A program made the position numbers and the translations under genes. From NCBI RefSeq assembly GCF_040545875.1, contig NZ_JBEPMR010000001.1: a stretch of 64,000 nt of DNA, one strand, 5' to 3'. A model generated the notes under the pieces. That model was not told the DNA's origin, did not search any database, and was given only the letters and a program-made list of their open reading frames with translations. Of this stretch, positions 60,861 to 64,000 are shown piece by piece. The first letter of the stretch is position 1. Each line of letters starts with the position of its first letter. This stretch comes from Faecalicatena_A orotica (GTDB lineage: Bacteria; Bacillota; Clostridia; Lachnospirales; Lachnospiraceae).

Positions 60861-61709
60861 TTAAACCGCAATCGGTATATTCTTAATCTGCGGATGTGTC
60901 TGATAATCATCCAGACGCACATCCTCCCTCGTAAACTTATAGAAATCCTTTACATCCGGGTTGAGCCAGAACTTCGGCGCCGGATATGGCTCCCTCGAGA
61001 TCAGTTCCTCAATCAGTGGGATATGGCGGTCATAGATGTGTGCATCCGCAATCACATGGACAAATTCCCCGGCCTTCATATCACATACCTGTGCCAGCAT
61101 ATGCAGAAGTACGGCGTACTGGCATACATTCCAGTTATTTGCCGCAAGTACATCCTGAGAACGCTGGTTCAGGATTCCGTTCAGCGTCAGCTTGTCACTG
61201 CCCTTTTCCTTTGTCACATTGAACGTCATGCTGTATGCACACGGGTACAGATTCATCTCATGCAGGTCCTGATGCACATATATGTTCGTCATAATCCTGC
61301 GGCTGTACGGATTATTCTTCAGGTCATAGATCACCCTGTCCACCTGGTCCATCATCCCTTCCCTGTACTCGTGCTTCACGCCCATCTGGTAGCCATAGGC
61401 TTTTCCGATCGATCCATCTTCATCCGCCCAGCTGTCCCATATATGACTATTCAGGTCATGGATATTATTCGACTTCTTCTGCCAGATCCAGAGCATCTCA
61501 TCCACACAGCTCTTAATCCCCGTACGCCGCAGCGTCAGGGCCGGGAACTCCTTCGAGAGATCATAACGGTTCACCACCCCGAACTTCTTAACCGTATAAG
61601 CGGACGTCCCATCCTCCCATACCGGGCGCACCTTCTCCCCCTCAGTACTCGTACCATTCTCAATAATATCACGGCACATATCAATAAAAATACGATCTGC
61701 ATTACTCAT
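60861..61709 (-). CDS. thyA: Thymidylate synthase
   Basis: Makes dTMP from dUMP using methylene tetrahydrofolate, 282 residues. The catalytic cysteine is in the NLYPCAYSMTFNV segment, with LNQRSQDVLAANNWNVCQYA and HVIADAHIYDRH as nucleotide and folate contacts. Two upstream starts in frame (61739) lack a site; AAGGGAG precedes the ATG at 61709. Classical ThyA with DHFR together, not ThyX. The MarR gene lies upstream with repeat copy 3 in the gap. Confidence 0.94.
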   Translation of the reverse strand: MSNADRIFIDMCRDIIENGTSTEGEKVRPVWEDGTSAYTVKKFGVVNRYDLSKEFPALTLRRTGIKSCVDEMLWIWQKKSNNIHDLNSHIWDSWADEDGSIGKAYGYQMGVKHEYREGMMDQVDRVIYDLKNNPYSRRIMTNIYVHQDLHEMNLYPCAYSMTFNVTKEKGSDKLTLNGILNQRSQDVLAANNWNVCQYAVLLHMLAQVCDMKAGEFVHVIADAHIYDRHIPLIEELISREPYPAPKFWLNPDVKDFYKFTREDVRLDDYQTHPQIKNIPIAV

Positions 61710-61736
61710 AATTTCGTCTCCCTTCTGTAAATTCCG

Positions 61737-61787
61737 CAAAGGGGTCTGACCCCTTTGCCCTCCGTTTTCTGATAATTCTGAAAATTT
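61737..61787. repeat. Hairpin-plus-GAATATTC-like repeat, copy 3 (thyA leader)
   Basis: CAAAGGGGTC-T-GACCCCTTTG (61737-61757) is followed on the plus strand by CCC and TTTTCTGATAATTCTGAAAATTTA, a slightly changed form of the segment in copies 1 and 2. Relative to thyA it is inverted, so position near a gene start is kept but direction is not. Confidence 0.75.
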
Positions 61788-62220
61788 ATGGATCAGCTAT
61801 ATTATACAGCATCTTTTCAAGACCTCTTGTTAAAGCTGCTATTTCCTTTTTTGTCATTCCGCGTGTCATTTCTCTGTCCATTTTCCTGCGGTCCGCCTCC
61901 ATCCTGCGCTGGATGTCATAGGCTTTTTCTGTCAGATAAATGTTCTTTTTACGTTTATCTGTTGTATTTGGAACGCAGAAGATAAATCCTTTTTCATCCA
62001 GCCTTTTTAGCAGTCCTGTCACAGTAGGATTCTTCAGGCTCAAATGGCGCTCCACATCACGCTGGCTTACCTCTTCCTTGTTCGTGTGGAACAGGTAATC
62101 CAGAACCGCGCACTGCGATGCTGTAATTCCAATTGTTTTCAGCTTTTCATTCAAATCTTTTTCAAATACGTTATTGATCTGCTTAATGGTAAAACCGATC
62201 GGCTGGTTTCTTCGCTCCAT
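61786..62220 (-). CDS. MarR family transcriptional regulator
   Basis: Winged-helix regulator, 144 residues. The recognition region is VSQRDVERHLSLKNPTVTGL and the wing RLDEKGFIFCVPNTTDKRKK with the typical DxRxK-like end. The frame reaches 62259, but GGAGAGGAG stands 6 bases before the ATG at 62220. A palindrome overlapping its promoter start suggests self-repression. Neither neighbour is an efflux pump, so its targets are not evident. Confidence 0.9.
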   Translation of the reverse strand: MERRNQPIGFTIKQINNVFEKDLNEKLKTIGITASQCAVLDYLFHTNKEEVSQRDVERHLSLKNPTVTGLLKRLDEKGFIFCVPNTTDKRKKNIYLTEKAYDIQRRMEADRRKMDREMTRGMTKKEIAALTRGLEKMLYNIADP

Positions 62221-62271
62221 GCTTTTCTCCTCTCCATGAAATTTACCAGATACCGACACCTTTTATATATA

Positions 62272-62318
62272 TATAGCGTGCTATATTCTGTTATACCATT
62301 ATAAAAGAGGTGTGTCAA
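62272..62318 (-). promoter_or_regulatory. Promoter and palindromic operator of the MarR gene
   Basis: Minus-strand TTGACA (62318-62313), 17 bases, TATAAC (62295-62290), start near 62283. The palindrome TATAGC-GT-GCTATA (62272-62285) covers the start point, where a bound MarR dimer would block transcription. Confidence 0.7.
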
Positions 62319-62368
62319 CTTCACACCTCTTCCACGGACAAAACTACGCTCTGGCAGCATCCTGTGCC

Positions 62369-63667
62369 CTAGTACTCGCGTATCAGGCTGCTAATGTCCA
62401 AAATACTGTCTATTCCTCTTAATTCCCCCAGAGCGTCCTTTAAATGGTATTCCTTTACCTTATCAGTTACAATAACCAGCTCCGCCTCATTTTCCTTCGC
62501 ATGTTTCTGCACAACCCGCGCGATGCTGACCTTATGGTCTCCAAAGACCTTTGCAATGCAGGCCAGAACGCCGGGCTGGTTTTTCACCTGCATCCTGAGG
62601 AAGAACTTATTCTTCACATCATCAAAATCTTTGATCGGAAGCTCTTTATAACAGGTACAGCTGATTCTTCCGTTACAATGATACTGAATATCCCTGGCCA
62701 CATCAATGATATCCCCCATCACCGCACTTGCAGTCGGCAGCTCTCCGGCACCCCTGCCGTAGAACATGGCGTCATCCACGGCATCGCCGTGAACAAACAC
62801 CGCATTGAAAGAATCACGCACGGACGCCAGCGGATGGTCTTTATTCAAAAGCATCGGGTAAACACCGACTTCGATACCATTTTCCGTATTATGGGCCACT
62901 CCAAGCAGCTTGATTACACTGTCAAACTCTTTCGCATAAGCGATATCTTTGGAAGTAATCTTCGTGATCCCCTCCGTATAAACATCCTTAAAAACAACTC
63001 TGGAATGAAAGGCAATGGAAGCCATGATCGCAACCTTGCGCCCTGCATCCAGTCCCTCAACATCAGCAGTCGGGTCGGCCTCAGCATACCCAAGCTCCGT
63101 CGCCTTTGCCAGAGCTTCCTCAAAGCTCATATTATCTTCAAACATCTTTGTTAAAATATAGTTTGTTGTACCGTTTACAATTCCGATCACTTCGGAAATC
63201 TCATTTCCGGCCAGACACTGTTTCAGAGGGCGGATAATCGGAATTCCGCCTGCCACAGCGGCCTCGAAGAGGAAATCACACTTTCCGGCTTCTGCCGCAT
63301 CCAACAGCTCCTTGCCATACTCTGCCACAAGGTCCTTGTTCGCCGTAACGACGTGTTTTCCCGCATGAAGCGCATCCAGTATCATGGTACGGGCTGGTTC
63401 GATGCCTCCCATCACCTCTATCACAATCTGAATCTCATCATCAGCCAGAATCTCCTGCCAGTTATCTGTCAAAAGAGATGCATCAATACCCGGACGCTCT
63501 TTCTTCAGGCTATGTACCAGAATCCGGAAAATCTCAAGTTCGGCACCAATCGTGCGCTCCATCACATCCCCTCTTCTGTGTATGAGTTTATAAACGCCTG
63601 TGCCAACCGTTCCCAGTCCAAGCAGGGCCACTTTTATCTTATTTTCTTTTATCTTATTTTCTTCCAT
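62369..63667 (-). CDS. hom: Homoserine dehydrogenase
   Basis: Reduces aspartate semialdehyde to homoserine for threonine and methionine synthesis, 432 residues. The nucleotide loop is LLGLGTVGTGVYKLI near residue 15; GIVNGTTNYILTKM and ADPTADVEGLDAGRKVAIMA hold the substrate and catalytic lysine region; the C-terminal 80 residues are an ACT domain (FLRMQVKNQPGVLACIAKVF) for threonine control. The N-terminus repeats KIKENKIK. GAGGTG lies 5 bases before the ATG. Confidence 0.96.
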   Translation of the reverse strand: MEENKIKENKIKVALLGLGTVGTGVYKLIHRRGDVMERTIGAELEIFRILVHSLKKERPGIDASLLTDNWQEILADDEIQIVIEVMGGIEPARTMILDALHAGKHVVTANKDLVAEYGKELLDAAEAGKCDFLFEAAVAGGIPIIRPLKQCLAGNEISEVIGIVNGTTNYILTKMFEDNMSFEEALAKATELGYAEADPTADVEGLDAGRKVAIMASIAFHSRVVFKDVYTEGITKITSKDIAYAKEFDSVIKLLGVAHNTENGIEVGVYPMLLNKDHPLASVRDSFNAVFVHGDAVDDAMFYGRGAGELPTASAVMGDIIDVARDIQYHCNGRISCTCYKELPIKDFDDVKNKFFLRMQVKNQPGVLACIAKVFGDHKVSIARVVQKHAKENEAELVIVTDKVKEYHLKDALGELRGIDSILDISSLIREY

Positions 63668-63827
63668 CTCTGCACCTCTTCATCGCTAAGTATTATATCC
63701 TGCCAGAAGTTTCCCCTCCGGAATAACCGCCCCCTGCGGGCGGGCAAAGCATACAGACGCATAACATCACGCACATCAGAACGCATGCTCCGCCGCAAAA
63801 ACACCGGGGCGTATTTGAATGGGACAT

Positions 63828-63836
63828 ATTATAGCA
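63828..63836 (-). promoter_or_regulatory. Extended -10 promoter of hom
   Basis: On the minus strand TGC-TATAAT forms an extended -10 box; no good -35 box is seen. Start near 63821, giving a leader of about 154 bases in which I see no attenuator or riboswitch. The remaining 63837-64000 holds some short inverted repeats (TCCTAC with GTAGGA) but no gene I can support. Confidence 0.55.
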
Positions 63837-64000
63837 TAAATATGCAGAAAATACCAGCGGGTTTTAACAGAACATCTGGATCGTAAATTATTTTTCTAAA
63901 TCCTACCCTGTTCATCCTATGTAGGACTTAGTCTTGGATAAGTAGGGTTTACTCTTGCATATGATTCCTTCTAGCGGTATAGTTCTATCAGTTGTCCAAA

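Noticed and set aside
60894..61730. A 278-codon open frame on the plus strand opposite thyA
   Set aside because: It is an antisense shadow of a firmly recognised gene; it has no ribosome-binding site and no family resemblance.
62444..63154. A 236-codon open frame on the plus strand opposite hom
   Set aside because: Shadow of homoserine dehydrogenase without supporting signals.
63668..63820. Attenuator peptide in the hom leader
   Set aside because: A short frame exists but is not rich in threonine, isoleucine or methionine codons, and no terminator pair is visible.
1..64000. Selenocysteine codons, CRISPR arrays, tRNA or rRNA genes, insertion sequences, prophage genes
   Set aside because: None seen: hydroxylase frames are unbroken, no spaced direct repeats, no cloverleaf or CCA-ending gene, and no transposase or integrase motif.
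63901..64000. Start of a structured RNA or gene at the right edge
   Set aside because: Only short inverted repeats are seen and the segment is cut by the window end; nothing can be supported.

Overview
The window looks like the chromosome of an anaerobic gut Firmicute, most likely a Lachnospiraceae-type Clostridium. The grounds are the strong AGGAGG ribosome-binding sites, the leader types (T-box, M-box, guanine riboswitch), the YesM/YesN-type regulation of a sugar ABC importer, and a selenium-dependent molybdenum hydroxylase and purine-breakdown island of the kind found in this family. I see no rRNA, tRNA, CRISPR, phage or insertion sequence. This is read by eye from sequence; no database search was run.

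Layout. 1-1452: the 3' part of a sugar ABC importer (two permeases, the first cut by the window edge), followed by a 250-bp three-way-junction palindrome between convergent genes. 1820-25320: a purine catabolism island. An leftward operon (ssnA, ygfK, hydantoinase, yqeC, yqeB-mocA fusion, fused 2Fe-2S/molybdenum hydroxylase) and a rightward operon (YheO-type regulator, ygeX, ygeY, ygeW, ridA, arcC, NCS2 purine permease) diverge from a shared control region holding a tandem palindromic operator. A second leftward operon (guaD, xdhA, xdhB, xdhC) has its own promoter and a guanine-type riboswitch. 25597-29241: an AraC-GNAT fusion, a HelD-type helicase and an unrecognised protein. 29308-37228: a visibly AT-rich block with a mannose-family PTS, two sugar-phosphate isomerase-like TIM barrels, a HAD phosphatase, a PHP phosphatase and two RpiR regulators. 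37498-42150: housekeeping genes (MoeA-like protein, NAD synthetase, Hsp33, methyltransferase). 42329-51010: a sugar ABC importer with its YesM/YesN two-component system and an unrecognised large cytosolic protein. 51233-52998: M-box riboswitch and mgtE. 53019-56994: ilvE, ilvN and ilvB behind a T-box leader. 57053-63667: YhhN protein, ZnuABC-type metal importer, folA-thyA, a MarR regulator and homoserine dehydrogenase.

How it works together. The purine island joins uptake (NCS2 permease), deamination (GuaD, SsnA), hydroxylation by two different molybdenum enzymes, selenium/molybdenum cofactor maturation (YqeB, MocA, YqeC), ring opening (hydantoinase), a YgfK flavin/iron-sulfur reductase, and an end game of diaminopropionate lyase, M20 hydrolase, carbamoyltransferase and carbamate kinase that could yield ATP. 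RidA is placed to clear the 2-aminoacrylate that the lyase makes. Homologous clusters have been tied to anaerobic uric acid breakdown in gut bacteria; the exact reactions of several members remain unproven.

The points most worth following are the tandem operator shared by the two divergent purine operons, the guanine riboswitch placed on a degradative operon, the YqeB-MocA fusion, the AT-rich PTS block with an unknown sugar, the 1479-1729 structured palindrome, two dispersed repeat families that sit in gene leaders, and the 651-residue unrecognised protein in the second sugar locus.
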